Below, in pieces: positions 20,703-29,477 of a DNA stretch of 64,000 nt. Under the pieces are notes generated by a model. It did not search any database. It saw nothing but the letters and a program-made list of their open reading frames with translations, and was not told the origin of the DNA. Position 1 is the first letter of the stretch. The number at the start of each line of letters is the position of its first letter. Location of the stretch: positions 35,308-99,307 of the forward strand of contig NZ_JAUTDR010000017.1 in the NCBI RefSeq assembly GCF_030649675.1, in the 5' to 3' direction. The stretch comes from Haliea sp. E1-2-M8 (GTDB lineage: Bacteria > Pseudomonadota > Gammaproteobacteria > Pseudomonadales > Halieaceae). The translations under genes were made by a program, and so were the position numbers.

Positions 20703-21730
20703 GGGATGCCGTGACCACAGCATTGTCTGACCAGTACCGCGAAAGTCAGTGGCCCATGCCGCCACGCACCGAAACCCAGGATGGGCAGCCCCGCCGGCTT
20801 GGGGTGGAACTGGAGTTCTCCGGCATCCCGCTGGACCGCGTAGTCGACCTGATGCAGAAGCACCTCGGTGGCGAGGTGCAAACGGTGTCGCCCTATGAGT
20901 TGTTCCTGTGCGACAGTAGCCTGGGTGACTTCGCGGTGGAGCTGGACTTCGCCTGGCTCAAGCGCCGCGGCCGCGAACGCGCCCTGGAGGATGCGCCCGA
21001 TGAGCTGGGCCAGTTCGGTGAGAGCGTGCTGAAACTGGCAGCAGAGCAGGTGGTACCCTTCGAGATCGTCAGCCCGCCGATTTCCATGGCAAACCTCTGG
21101 CGTCTGGGTGACCTGTTCCAGGTATTGCGCCAGGCTGGGGCCGAGGGCACCAGTGTTGCCCCTCATTACGCCTACGGCCTGCACCTGAACCCGGAAATGC
21201 CCGACCTGGAGGCTGAGACGATCCTGGCCTATCTGCGGGCGTTTGTCTGCCTGTTTGACTGGCTGCGGGAGCGCAGCAAGGTCAACCTGAGCCGCAGGAT
21301 CACACCCTATATCGATCCTTTTGAGAGACCCTACGTCAAGCTGCTGTTGCAGGAGGACTATGCTCCGGACCAGACGCAGCTGATCGCCGATTATCTGCGG
21401 CACAACCCCACCCGCAACCGGGCACTGGACATGTTGCCGCTGTTTGCACATCTCGATGAAAAGCGGGTGCGCAAGGCCGTGGACGACGACCGCGTCAAGT
21501 CCCGCCCGACCCTGCACTACCGGCTGCCCAACTGCGAGATCGATGACCCGAACTGGTCGTTGGTACAGCCCTGGCGCGACTGGCTGCAGGTAGAGGCGCT
21601 GGCCTGTGATCCTCCGCGGCTGCAGCGTATTGGCCGGCAGTATTACAAGCACTTGTCCGGTCTTGCGGGGGGGTTGTTCGGCGACTGGGCAGAAGTCAGC
21701 GCCGAGTACCTGTTGCCTGAACTGGCATGA
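20699..21730 (+). CDS. Putative amidoligase (Amidoligase_2 family)
   Basis: The 343-residue protein belongs to the predicted amidoligase family of the glutamine-synthetase/COOH-NH2 ligase fold. Visible signs are LGVELEFSG near residue 32, the ELDFAW strand, PFEIVSPPI, and HYAYGLHLNPEMP. Family proteins are predicted to use ATP to join carboxyl and amine groups in peptide-like or cell-wall molecules. The ATG at 20699 overlaps the pump stop (ATGA); GTG at 20711 and ATG at 20756 are alternatives. It overlaps the next gene, a glutamine-amidotransferase-like hydrolase, by ATGA. That pairing is known for this family and supports synthesis and trimming of a gamma-glutamyl-type amide. Confidence 0.82.
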   Translation: MRDAVTTALSDQYRESQWPMPPRTETQDGQPRRLGVELEFSGIPLDRVVDLMQKHLGGEVQTVSPYELFLCDSSLGDFAVELDFAWLKRRGRERALEDAPDELGQFGESVLKLAAEQVVPFEIVSPPISMANLWRLGDLFQVLRQAGAEGTSVAPHYAYGLHLNPEMPDLEAETILAYLRAFVCLFDWLRERSKVNLSRRITPYIDPFERPYVKLLLQEDYAPDQTQLIADYLRHNPTRNRALDMLPLFAHLDEKRVRKAVDDDRVKSRPTLHYRLPNCEIDDPNWSLVQPWRDWLQVEALACDPPRLQRIGRQYYKHLSGLAGGLFGDWAEVSAEYLLPELA

Positions 21731-22413
21731 AACGGCCGCTGATCGGGGTCACAGGCAGCGACCAGGGTCTGCCACTGGCCTGGTGGTTCATCCGCTGGGC
21801 ACTGTGGCAATCAGGCGCCAGGGCTGTGTATCTGACCCATTCCCGCCCCGGCGACCTGGCTGCGCTGGATGGCATTGTTATCAGCGGGGGAGACGACATA
21901 GACCGCGGTTTGTACCTTGACGAACACGATGCGCCGGGGCCGGCCGATCCCGAGCGAGACCGCTTTGAAATTCGCGTCCTGGAGCACCTTATGGGCACTC
22001 GCCTGCCGGTGCTGGGGATTTGCCGCGGCGCACAGCTGATGAATGTTGTACGCGGCGGCAGCCTCTACCCGGACCTGCGTAACCTGCGCCGGAAAACGTC
22101 CAATCGCCGCACGCCGCTGGCGCGCAAGACACTGCTGGTTGAGTCAGCATCAGGGCTGGAAGCCATCCTCGGGGAGGGTCGCGTGCGCATCAACAGTCTC
22201 CATCAACAGGCCATCAAGGGCCTCGGCGAGGGGCTGGTGGTCTGCGGTCGCGACCTGGACGGTTTTGTCCAGGCCGTGGAACATCCCGCCGAGGCATTTC
22301 TCTACGGGGTGCAGTGGCACCCGGAGTATTTGCCCTTGCGGGCCCCGCAGCGGGCTCTGTTCCGGGCGCTGGTGCAGGCCGCCACAGGCGATGAACGCTT
22401 TGCGCTCAGGTGA
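21727..22413 (+). CDS. Class I glutamine-amidotransferase-like hydrolase (gamma-glutamyl-GABA hydrolase type)
   Basis: The 228-residue protein has the complete catalytic triad of the PuuD/peptidase C26 group. The nucleophile Cys is in VLGICRGAQLMN near residue 100, and the His-Glu pair is in VQWHPEYLP near residue 198. An N-terminal strand ISGGDDIDRG and SLHQQAIKGLGEGL also match. Such enzymes cleave gamma-glutamyl amide bonds. It overlaps the amidoligase by four bases (ATGA) and is the last gene of the adaptor-pump-amidoligase-hydrolase run. Confidence 0.9.
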   Translation: MKRPLIGVTGSDQGLPLAWWFIRWALWQSGARAVYLTHSRPGDLAALDGIVISGGDDIDRGLYLDEHDAPGPADPERDRFEIRVLEHLMGTRLPVLGICRGAQLMNVVRGGSLYPDLRNLRRKTSNRRTPLARKTLLVESASGLEAILGEGRVRINSLHQQAIKGLGEGLVVCGRDLDGFVQAVEHPAEAFLYGVQWHPEYLPLRAPQRALFRALVQAATGDERFALR

Positions 22414-22449
22414 TAGACTGTGTGTTTTTAGCAGGACGGGGATATTTTT

Positions 22450-22728
22450 ATGAGCGAATCTGATTCTGAGATCCACTTGCAGTGCATGGAGCGTTTTATC
22501 GAGCTGGCCAATACGATGAAGAACGACGGCATGCCGACACGGGTCGTCTCGGCGGCCTTGATGACGGCGTCGGGTGTCTACGCAACCTATTCCGTTGCCG
22601 GCAATGACGGTGGGCTCAATGCTTCCGGCGTGGACAAGGTCACCGCGGCCTACAAGCAGAACCTGGAGAATATCCAGCGCGCCAAGCGCGAGCAGGCGGA
22701 AGCTGCCGGGTCTCAGCCAGGCAGCTGA
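22450..22728 (+). CDS. DUF3144 small protein
   Basis: The 92-residue cytoplasmic protein matches DUF3144 through CMERFIELAN and SAALMTASGVYATY, followed by a lysine-rich helix. The function of the family is unknown. The gene starts 36 bases after the amidotransferase-like gene, and its 3' end overlaps the end of the convergent GGDEF-EAL gene by 16 bases. Confidence 0.8.
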   Translation: MSESDSEIHLQCMERFIELANTMKNDGMPTRVVSAALMTASGVYATYSVAGNDGGLNASGVDKVTAAYKQNLENIQRAKREQAEAAGSQPGS

Positions 22729-25061
22729 GTGCTGGCCGGGAGATCCGCTTCCGCGCGTATCTCCCGGATCTGTTCCAGGAAGTAACCCGGCGCCAGCATG
22801 GGCCGTAACTCGGCGGCTGTCACGGGGCGGCTGAACAGGTAGCCCTGAATGACCTCGGCACCGTGGCGGGTGAGGAAGTGGAACTGTTCGCTGGTCTCCA
22901 CGCCCTCCGCGACCAATTCCAGTTGCATGGACTGGCCCATGGCGATGATCGCCCGCACCAGGCTGGCGTCGTTTGCACTTTTGTCGAAATCGATCACAAA
23001 GCTGCGATCTATCTTGAGTTCGTCGAGTGGGAACCGGCTGAGGTAACTGAGCGAAGAGTAACCGGTACCAAAATCGTCAATGGACAGCCGCAAGCCCAGC
23101 GCCTTCAGCTCCTGCAGGGCCTTGACCGTGCCGTGGCTGTCTTCCATCAAGATGCTCTCGGTGAGCTCCAGTTCCAGCGCGGAAGGCGGCAGGCCACTGG
23201 CGTCCAGAATCTCCTTCACCGTCGGGCAGAAATTCTTGTTGAACTGCAGCGCCGAGACATTGACTGCAATTTTCGGCAGCTCCAATCCCTCCCTGCGCAG
23301 CTCGACGAGTTCGCGACAGGCCTCCCGTATGCCCCAGTTGCCCATCTCGCCGATGAGCCCGATTTCCTCCGCGACCGGGATGAACCTGAAAGGCGGAATC
23401 ATGCCTTGCTCCGGATGTTGCCAGCGCAGCAGCGCCTCCGCGCCGACGACCGTACCGGTGCGTGTGTCTACCTGTGGCTGGTAGTGGAACAACAGTTCAT
23501 TCCGCTCCAGGGCCTTGCGCAGATCGGTCTCCAGCCTCAGCCTCTCCACGCCTGCCGCATCCATGTCGCTGGTGTAGAACACGAAGGTATTCTTGCCTCT
23601 CGCCTTGGCGTGGAACATGGCTGTGTCGGCGGCCTTGAGCAGACCTTCGAGATCGCTGGCATCGTGGGGCGCCAGGGCGATACCAATGCTGGGGGTGATC
23701 ACCAGCTCGTGGCCCTGGATTTCCACCGGCTGGAGCAGGGTATCCAGCAGACGCTGGGCGACAATGCGCACAGCCTCTGCGTCTTCAACCTGGTTCAGTA
23801 CTACCGTGAATTCGTCGCCTCCCAAGCGCGAGACATCGATACGCGAGTCTGAATCGACAAAGTGGGCCACCACGTCACTCTCGCGGACACAACTGGCCAG
23901 GCGTTGGGCCACCTCCCGCAACAGCGTGTCACCAGCACTGTGTCCCAGGGAGTCGTTGACCCGCTTGAAGTTGTCGAGATCGAGAAACAGCAGGGCCAGC
24001 ATTTCGTTATTGCGTTTGGAGAGACGCAGGAGCAGGTCGAGCTGCTCGGTGAACAGGCGCCGGTTGGGCAGGGATGTGAGGCTGTCAAAATACGCCATCT
24101 GGCGCAGCCTGTCCTTGGTTTCGGTGACCTGCTTGACCGCCAGGTTGAGCTCTTCGTTGCGCTGGGACAGCTGTGCGGTGCGCTCCTCGACCTTCATGCT
24201 GAGCAATTGGTGGTCAACCCCTATGCGGGTCTTGTAGCTGTTCAGGCCGCCGATGATGGTGTTGAGCACGGCGGCGATTTCCTTGACCTCACCTTCACCA
24301 TCGACGGTCAGCGGCTGGTCCAGGTGGCCGGCGGCAATGTCGTCCGCCATTTGCGCCAGCCGCGCCAACGGTGCGGTGAGGTTCCGGGTATAGCGGCTGA
24401 TAAGCCAGCTGGCGGCGATGGCAGTGAGCAGGGCGATTGCGGCCATGATCCCGAGCGTGGGCAGGATCAGCAGCAACAGCATGCTGCGGCTGATACCGGC
24501 ATGGAGGTAGCCGACAACGAAGCGGCTGCCCTGGGGCTGGGCCAGGGCAAGTCCGAAATCGTCCCGGGCAAGGTTGTTGCGGGTTGGATTGACCGCAGAA
24601 AACACCGGCAGGGACAGATCAATCAACTTTTCGCCACCGCTCAGCGTTGCCAGTATCTCGCTGGCCGGCGGACTGGCACCGCCGGCATGGGACGTCACGC
24701 TGCTGTCCAGGTCCGACACACCGGCACCGCGCACGGCCTTGAACGCTGGAACCCCGTCCATGGCACCCGGGAATCGCTCCAGGCCTGCCAGCAAGGTGCC
24801 CTCGGCACTGTGCAGACGGACAAAACTTACGGCGGGCGAGAGCCTGAGCAGGCGGCCAAGTGCTGCGTCCAGTTGCTCGGTATCGCGCAGGTAAATATCG
24901 GCGGGTAACTGTATCTCACTGGCCACACCGGCGGCTGCCTGTTGCAGCAGGCTGTCACGCAGCAGACTGTACTCACGCAGTCCCAGGACTGCCAGCACCG
25001 CCACGGCGATGCCGATTGCGGTTGTGAATACGAGCAAATTGATGCGGCCGGCCACGGTCAC
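22713..25061 (-). CDS. Membrane HAMP-GGDEF-EAL c-di-GMP protein
   Basis: The 782-residue sensor starts with a membrane helix (INLLVFTTAIGIAVAVLAVL). A periplasmic domain of about 160 residues is followed by a second helix (MLLLLILPTLGIMAAIALL), a HAMP segment, a short coiled coil, GGDEF and EAL. The cyclase motif is intact (LGGDEF). The EAL domain keeps EALLRW, ELTES, DDFGTGYSSLSYL and AEGVET, so phosphodiesterase activity is expected; which activity dominates is unknown. The open frame reaches 25265. I chose GTG 25061 because GGAG lies nine bases upstream and it leads straight into the first helix; GTG 25076 is an alternative. Confidence 0.9.
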   Translation of the reverse strand: MTVAGRINLLVFTTAIGIAVAVLAVLGLREYSLLRDSLLQQAAAGVASEIQLPADIYLRDTEQLDAALGRLLRLSPAVSFVRLHSAEGTLLAGLERFPGAMDGVPAFKAVRGAGVSDLDSSVTSHAGGASPPASEILATLSGGEKLIDLSLPVFSAVNPTRNNLARDDFGLALAQPQGSRFVVGYLHAGISRSMLLLLILPTLGIMAAIALLTAIAASWLISRYTRNLTAPLARLAQMADDIAAGHLDQPLTVDGEGEVKEIAAVLNTIIGGLNSYKTRIGVDHQLLSMKVEERTAQLSQRNEELNLAVKQVTETKDRLRQMAYFDSLTSLPNRRLFTEQLDLLLRLSKRNNEMLALLFLDLDNFKRVNDSLGHSAGDTLLREVAQRLASCVRESDVVAHFVDSDSRIDVSRLGGDEFTVVLNQVEDAEAVRIVAQRLLDTLLQPVEIQGHELVITPSIGIALAPHDASDLEGLLKAADTAMFHAKARGKNTFVFYTSDMDAAGVERLRLETDLRKALERNELLFHYQPQVDTRTGTVVGAEALLRWQHPEQGMIPPFRFIPVAEEIGLIGEMGNWGIREACRELVELRREGLELPKIAVNVSALQFNKNFCPTVKEILDASGLPPSALELELTESILMEDSHGTVKALQELKALGLRLSIDDFGTGYSSLSYLSRFPLDELKIDRSFVIDFDKSANDASLVRAIIAMGQSMQLELVAEGVETSEQFHFLTRHGAEVIQGYLFSRPVTAAELRPMLAPGYFLEQIREIRAEADLPASTQLPG

Positions 25062-25242
25062 GCGCCTGGTCTCCACTGGGGAATTCTGGAGTTTGTCTGC
25101 GGGGCCAGGTGCGCATCCCTTGAAGCACGGAGAAGCAAGCTTTCGATTCTCTTTGATCCCATGATATTCATGCAGCGGCCTGTCAGTGCGGTAAGGTACG
25201 TTATTTCGCGGGGTGCGCCAATGGGGGCAAGTCCCGGGGACG

Positions 25243-25926
25243 CTATTTTCGGCCTGTCGCGTCAATCAGTGCAGCAAGATAGCGCAATTTCCTGCCTGCG
25301 CGGTGTCGTGCCCAGGGTGCGACCCAGTAGCCGGCCGGTATCAGGTCGGGCCAGCCGACGCTGTCCACCACCACGATGCGGCTTGGCCTCAGGGCACGCT
25401 GCTGGACCACAAGATTGTGCAGCAACAGGCGGCGCGACGGCATCCCCAGGGCCTGCCAGTCGCGGCTGAAGTCGGCGAGCACTGTCTGCAGGCTTGCATT
25501 CCGTCCGTAGAGTTCCAGGTATGCCTGCAGAGTGAGGGAGATATTGCCGTCATCGTCCCGGATCAGCTCGCTGCGAAGACCCGGCCCGAGGTTGGTGGGA
25601 ACCAGCCCGTCAATTATGGGTATCAATTGGTAGGCAGCCTGGCCGACACTGCGCTGCAGCAGCCGGTAGGCACGAATTTCCTGCAGGTTGTCGTCGAAGC
25701 GCGGCAGCGGCTTGAGCCGTTTCAGCCAGGACTGTCCTCTTCGCTTGCGGGACGGACTGCGATCAGGGCGCAGGATCTTGATACACCAGGCCGGATCCAG
25801 CGGGTCGACGAAGCAAAGACGGCTGTCGCCACTCGCAAAGGCATCGGCAGCGCTACCGAGTTGCCGCACCACCGCGTCCGGAGGCGAGCCTGCGTCAGTC
25901 GAGCCGACGGTTGATTTCCCGCGCAA
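25243..25926 (-). CDS. YrbL-like protein
   Basis: The 227-residue protein resembles the PhoP-regulatory-network protein YrbL family, with LCFVDPLDPAWCIKIL near the N-terminus, NLQEIRAYRLLQR, LLHNLVVQQ and IVVVDSVGWPDLIP. The fold is protein-kinase-like, but clear catalytic kinase motifs are not obvious. Start choice: an in-frame TTG at 25926 has AGGAGG nine bases upstream, better than the GTG codons at 25869-25872. The gene overlaps the end of the ELM1-like gene by 32 bases. The small overlap suggests cotranscription with the ELM1-like and HD-GYP genes. Confidence 0.78.
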   Translation of the reverse strand: MRGKSTVGSTDAGSPPDAVVRQLGSAADAFASGDSRLCFVDPLDPAWCIKILRPDRSPSRKRRGQSWLKRLKPLPRFDDNLQEIRAYRLLQRSVGQAAYQLIPIIDGLVPTNLGPGLRSELIRDDDGNISLTLQAYLELYGRNASLQTVLADFSRDWQALGMPSRRLLLHNLVVQQRALRPSRIVVVDSVGWPDLIPAGYWVAPWARHRAGRKLRYLAALIDATGRK

Positions 25927-26770
25927 TGCGTGTCGCCTCCTGTAGTGGTGGCCGTGGTGGGGGCATTGTACCCAGGCACTCCAGTTCCTCCAGGCGCGCT
26001 ACTCGCCCTTGCTGCTCCAGATGCTGGATGCCGCCACTGACACGGCCCGGACGCCGCAGGGGCACCGTCAGGACACCGACCGCGGCGCCACAGCTCAGGC
26101 TCTCGTAGACCATTGAGGCGCTGTCCTCCGAAACCCAGATTACACCACTGCGGGCATAGTGTCGCAGCAACCAGTCCGGGCCGGTCTCCTCCCGGGGGAC
26201 CAGCCGTAGCTTCGGATTGGCCTGTTGGCGCAGAAGGGTGAGGAAGCTGGCGGGTGTGCGGCGGGAGGTGGTCAGGGTCCAGCGCACTGCCGGCAGTGCG
26301 ATCTGCAGCCGCTGCAATTGTGCTGCCAGGTGGGCATCGTTCCAGCAGAAATGCCGCGATGGCCCGCCCACCAGGATCAGGCCTCGATCCGCTGTCGCGC
26401 CGGTGGCCGGCAGAACCGGGTTCAAGGGGCCAAGGCTCAGGAGCACGTTGCGGGAAGGATTGAGCCCGTCATGTTCGGGGACAACGCACAGGTCGAACAG
26501 TGGCCGGGGCAGCCCCGGGTCCATCAACGCTATCAGTTTGCCGCCGTAGCGCCAGCGGTAGCGCAGGCCGCGCCAGTGACTGTGGCGTCCGGCGGTCAGG
26601 ATCAGGCCGGGGGCCGGCAGCTGCGCGGGTGAATCTTTCCGTGCCACCCGGCAAATTCGTGCCGGCCGCAAATCGCGCAGGGCTTGCGCCAGGCCAGCCA
26701 GCTGTCGCTGGTGTCCCGGCCGGTCATCTTCAAGGCACCAGATGACCTGGGGGGTGGCGCAGCCGGTCAC
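25895..26770 (-). CDS. ELM1/GtrOC1-family putative glycosyltransferase
   Basis: The 291-residue protein matches the ELM1 (DUF1022) family, with the N-terminal LEDDRPGHQRQLAGLAQAL, the strand VLILTAGRHSHW-like region, ILVGGPSRHFCWND, and the C-terminal VSEDSASMVYESLSCGAAVGVL. That last block resembles the donor-binding region of GT-B glycosyltransferases. In bacteria such genes often sit with LPS core or surface-sugar genes. Translation starts at GTG, which overlaps the TGA of the upstream HD-GYP gene (GTGA). Confidence 0.8.
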   Translation of the reverse strand: MTGCATPQVIWCLEDDRPGHQRQLAGLAQALRDLRPARICRVARKDSPAQLPAPGLILTAGRHSHWRGLRYRWRYGGKLIALMDPGLPRPLFDLCVVPEHDGLNPSRNVLLSLGPLNPVLPATGATADRGLILVGGPSRHFCWNDAHLAAQLQRLQIALPAVRWTLTTSRRTPASFLTLLRQQANPKLRLVPREETGPDWLLRHYARSGVIWVSEDSASMVYESLSCGAAVGVLTVPLRRPGRVSGGIQHLEQQGRVARLEELECLGTMPPPRPPLQEATRIAREINRRLD

Positions 26771-28014
26771 GCTGAGGCGTGGACTTTCGGCCGCTCAATA
26801 CCTGCGAGGTCGATGCCGTAAGCGCCCGGTTCAAGACTGCGCACGATATTGACAGGACGCCCTGCTGCCTGGTCGTTCGCATCCTGCAGGTCCCTGAGTA
26901 GCGGCACCGTCAGGCGCCGCTTGTTCGGGTCCAACAGGATCATGACTGTCGGGTGCAGGCGACGGGTGCGATACTCCGCAACCACCACCCCGACTTCACC
27001 GGAACTCAGCTCGACAAGGGTTCCCGCGGGATAGACACCGATTGCGCGGATAAAGGCTTCTACCAGTTCGGCCTGGAAGTCCTCATCGCGGGAATCATAG
27101 AGAACCCGAATGGCATGCGAGGGGGCAATGGCCGCCGCGTACTCCCGGTGGCTGGTGAGCGCGCCATAGGTATCGACGATCGCCGCAATGCGCGCCACCG
27201 CGGGGATCATTTCGCCTCTGGTCCCCAGTGGGTAGCCGGAGCCGTTGTGGCGCTCATGATGGTGCGCGACCATGTTGAGCACATCGGGGTTGATGATGCC
27301 ACTCTCTTCAATAATTTTCAGGCCGTGGGAGACATGGTCCTGCATGTACGCCGACTCCTTGGCGGTCAGGGGGCGTTTGGCATGCAGCAGCTCTGGGTCC
27401 ACCCGCAGCTTGCCGATGTCCATCAGCATGCCGCCCATGGCCAGCGAACGCAGGTCTTGCCGCGACAGGCCGACCTCCCGGCCAAGTGCTACCGACCAGA
27501 TCGCTGAGCTGAGAGCGTGTTCGTAGGTGTATTGGTCGTGTTGCTTGAGTCGAGCTACCCAGAGGCAGGCGTCGGGATTGCGGCTGATACTCCCGATCAG
27601 GGGTTCTACCGATTTCCGCAGGTGGATGACGTTGATCTTGCCGCCCCTGCCGACCTCCTCGAAAATTTCGCAGAGATCGTTGATCAACTGGTCCAGAGCC
27701 TGCTCGGCCCGGGGTCGCTCCTCGCTGAAGTCGCTCTGGTCGCCATAGCTATCGAGGAGGCGGTCGCGAAAAATGTGGGCAACCGGGACGCGTTTGTGCA
27801 CAGCGGCGTGCTGCACCTTCTCCGCGGGTTGCTTGCTCTGCCGCGTATCCACGAACACGTAGTGGCAGTATTCCTGCAACCGGTCAATCTGGATCCGATT
27901 CTCGATCCTGAAACCCTGGATCATGAACGGCGTTTCCAGCCACGGCCGATCGAGGGCACTGACAAACATGCCCACTTCCAGTTCAGCAGTGGCGATCTTG
28001 ATCGTCTCAAGCAT
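26767..28014 (-). CDS. DUF3391 and HD-GYP domain protein, first of a tandem pair
   Basis: The 415-residue protein has an N-terminal DUF3391 domain (LEVGMFVSALDRPWLETPF near residue 12) and an HD-GYP domain. HHER (about 252-255) and GSGYP (about 258-262) are conserved, as is YTYEH (about 162-166). The metal-binding HDIGK motif reads MDIGK (about 198-202), so a His ligand is missing. The family hydrolyses c-di-GMP; activity here is uncertain. ATG 28014 aligns with the start of the neighbouring paralogue; ATGs at 28023 and 28053 are alternatives. The stop overlaps the ELM1-like start. Confidence 0.88.
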   Translation of the reverse strand: MLETIKIATAELEVGMFVSALDRPWLETPFMIQGFRIENRIQIDRLQEYCHYVFVDTRQSKQPAEKVQHAAVHKRVPVAHIFRDRLLDSYGDQSDFSEERPRAEQALDQLINDLCEIFEEVGRGGKINVIHLRKSVEPLIGSISRNPDACLWVARLKQHDQYTYEHALSSAIWSVALGREVGLSRQDLRSLAMGGMLMDIGKLRVDPELLHAKRPLTAKESAYMQDHVSHGLKIIEESGIINPDVLNMVAHHHERHNGSGYPLGTRGEMIPAVARIAAIVDTYGALTSHREYAAAIAPSHAIRVLYDSRDEDFQAELVEAFIRAIGVYPAGTLVELSSGEVGVVVAEYRTRRLHPTVMILLDPNKRRLTVPLLRDLQDANDQAAGRPVNIVRSLEPGAYGIDLAGIERPKVHASA

Positions 28015-28223
28015 GCCGCACATTACCCCCGGACCACGGTGCGTGACCTCCATGGACCTAGATTAGCCCTGGAGAAGGCATTTGTAGCGGCTTTTCTCCA
28101 GAAAAACTGAGAAAAACTGTAGAAAGTTGGGATTTGTCGCCCGTTCAGCGCGGCTGGTTGCGCCAAAGGCGGCAATTCAGGGCATCAAACTGGTCGTTGC
28201 AGGGCTATCGCTGAGGGCCGCAG

Positions 28224-29477
28224 TCAGATACCGAACTGGCGGTGCAGGTCCAGCTTGTCCAGGTTAACCCCGAAAGCCCCCGGTTCCAGGGCGCGTTTGA
28301 TCGTGGGCATGGGTTTGCGCAGCCAGCCTGATGTGGCTGCCTGTAATTTCAGTAACTGTGGTTTTTCCAGCGGCCGCTTTTTCTGGTTCAGCACCAGCAG
28401 TACTGTGGGACGCAGGCGATGGGCGCGGTATTCCGCCACCACGACGGCCACGGAGCCGTCAGACAGCTCCACCAGCGTGCCAGCGGGGTAGATGCCGACC
28501 GCGCGGATAAAGGCTTCGACCAGTTCCGCCTGGAACCCGATATCCCGCTCTTCATACAAAATTCGCATTGCCTCAGCGGGAGATACAGCGGGGGCATAGT
28601 TGCGATCGGTTGTCAGCGCGCCGTAGGCGTCCACCAGGCCAGCGATGCGGGCGAAGGTGGGGATCCGGTCCTCCGCCAGGCCCCGTGGATAGCCGGAGCC
28701 GTTGTAGCGCTCGTGATGGTGGGCGGCCATGTCCAGTATGTCGCGGTTCATGATGCCGCTGGCCTGGATGATTTCGAGGCTGTGGTCAATGTGTTCCCGG
28801 ACCGCCGCAGTTTCTTCCGCGGACAGTGACCGCTTTGCGGCCAACAAGTCCGGGTTGATCCGCAGCATGCCGACATCCATCAGCATGCCGCCGACGCCCA
28901 GCGAGCGGAGATCCTGCTTGGGGAGGCCCAGTTCCCGTCCCAGCGCCACGGCCCAGATACCGGAACTCAGGGCCCGGTCATAGGTATACTGGTCGTGGCT
29001 TTTCAGTCGCGCAACCCAGACGCAGGCGTCCGGGTTGCGGCTGATGCTGCCCACCATGGGGTCGATCGACTGCTTCAGCCGCACTACATTGACCTTGTTG
29101 TTCCGGGTGACCTTGAGATACATGTCCTCAACGTCCTCGGTCAGCGCGGTGACCACTGCGCTGGCCTTGCTGTGCTCCTCCATGAAGTCGGTCTTGTCCT
29201 GGTAGGACTTGATGCTGCGATCGAAGAAAATGGTTTCCAGGGGCAGGTGTTTGCGACTGCCGCGTGTTTTGGGCAGTCCCAGCTCCGGATCCGCTGCCTC
29301 CGGCTCGGTATCCACCAGCACGTACTTGCAGTACCTCTGGAGTTGCAGGATCTCATCCTTGTCGGCAATGCGGAAACCCTGCAGCGGGAATGGTGTACCC
29401 AGCCACGGCCGGTCCAGCTGGCTGACGAACATGCCAACCTGCAGGTCTTCGGTGGGAACTTTTCGGGCATCCAGCAT
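28224..29477 (-). CDS. DUF3391 and HD-GYP domain protein, second of a tandem pair
   Basis: The 417-residue paralogue of the downstream gene has the same layout: DUF3391 (LQVGMFVSQLDRPWLGTPF) and HD-GYP with HHERYNGSGYP. The HDIGK position reads MDVGM, lacking both the His and the Lys. The two proteins align from end to end, including YTYDRALSSGIWAVALGRE, which points to an old tandem duplication. Here the His after YTY is also replaced by Arg, so this copy is the more degenerate. ATG 29477 is preferred over a TTG at 29507; neither has a strong ribosome-binding site. A 209-base gap with no gene separates the pair. Confidence 0.88.
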   Translation of the reverse strand: MLDARKVPTEDLQVGMFVSQLDRPWLGTPFPLQGFRIADKDEILQLQRYCKYVLVDTEPEAADPELGLPKTRGSRKHLPLETIFFDRSIKSYQDKTDFMEEHSKASAVVTALTEDVEDMYLKVTRNNKVNVVRLKQSIDPMVGSISRNPDACVWVARLKSHDQYTYDRALSSGIWAVALGRELGLPKQDLRSLGVGGMLMDVGMLRINPDLLAAKRSLSAEETAAVREHIDHSLEIIQASGIMNRDILDMAAHHHERYNGSGYPRGLAEDRIPTFARIAGLVDAYGALTTDRNYAPAVSPAEAMRILYEERDIGFQAELVEAFIRAVGIYPAGTLVELSDGSVAVVVAEYRAHRLRPTVLLVLNQKKRPLEKPQLLKLQAATSGWLRKPMPTIKRALEPGAFGVNLDKLDLHRQFGI

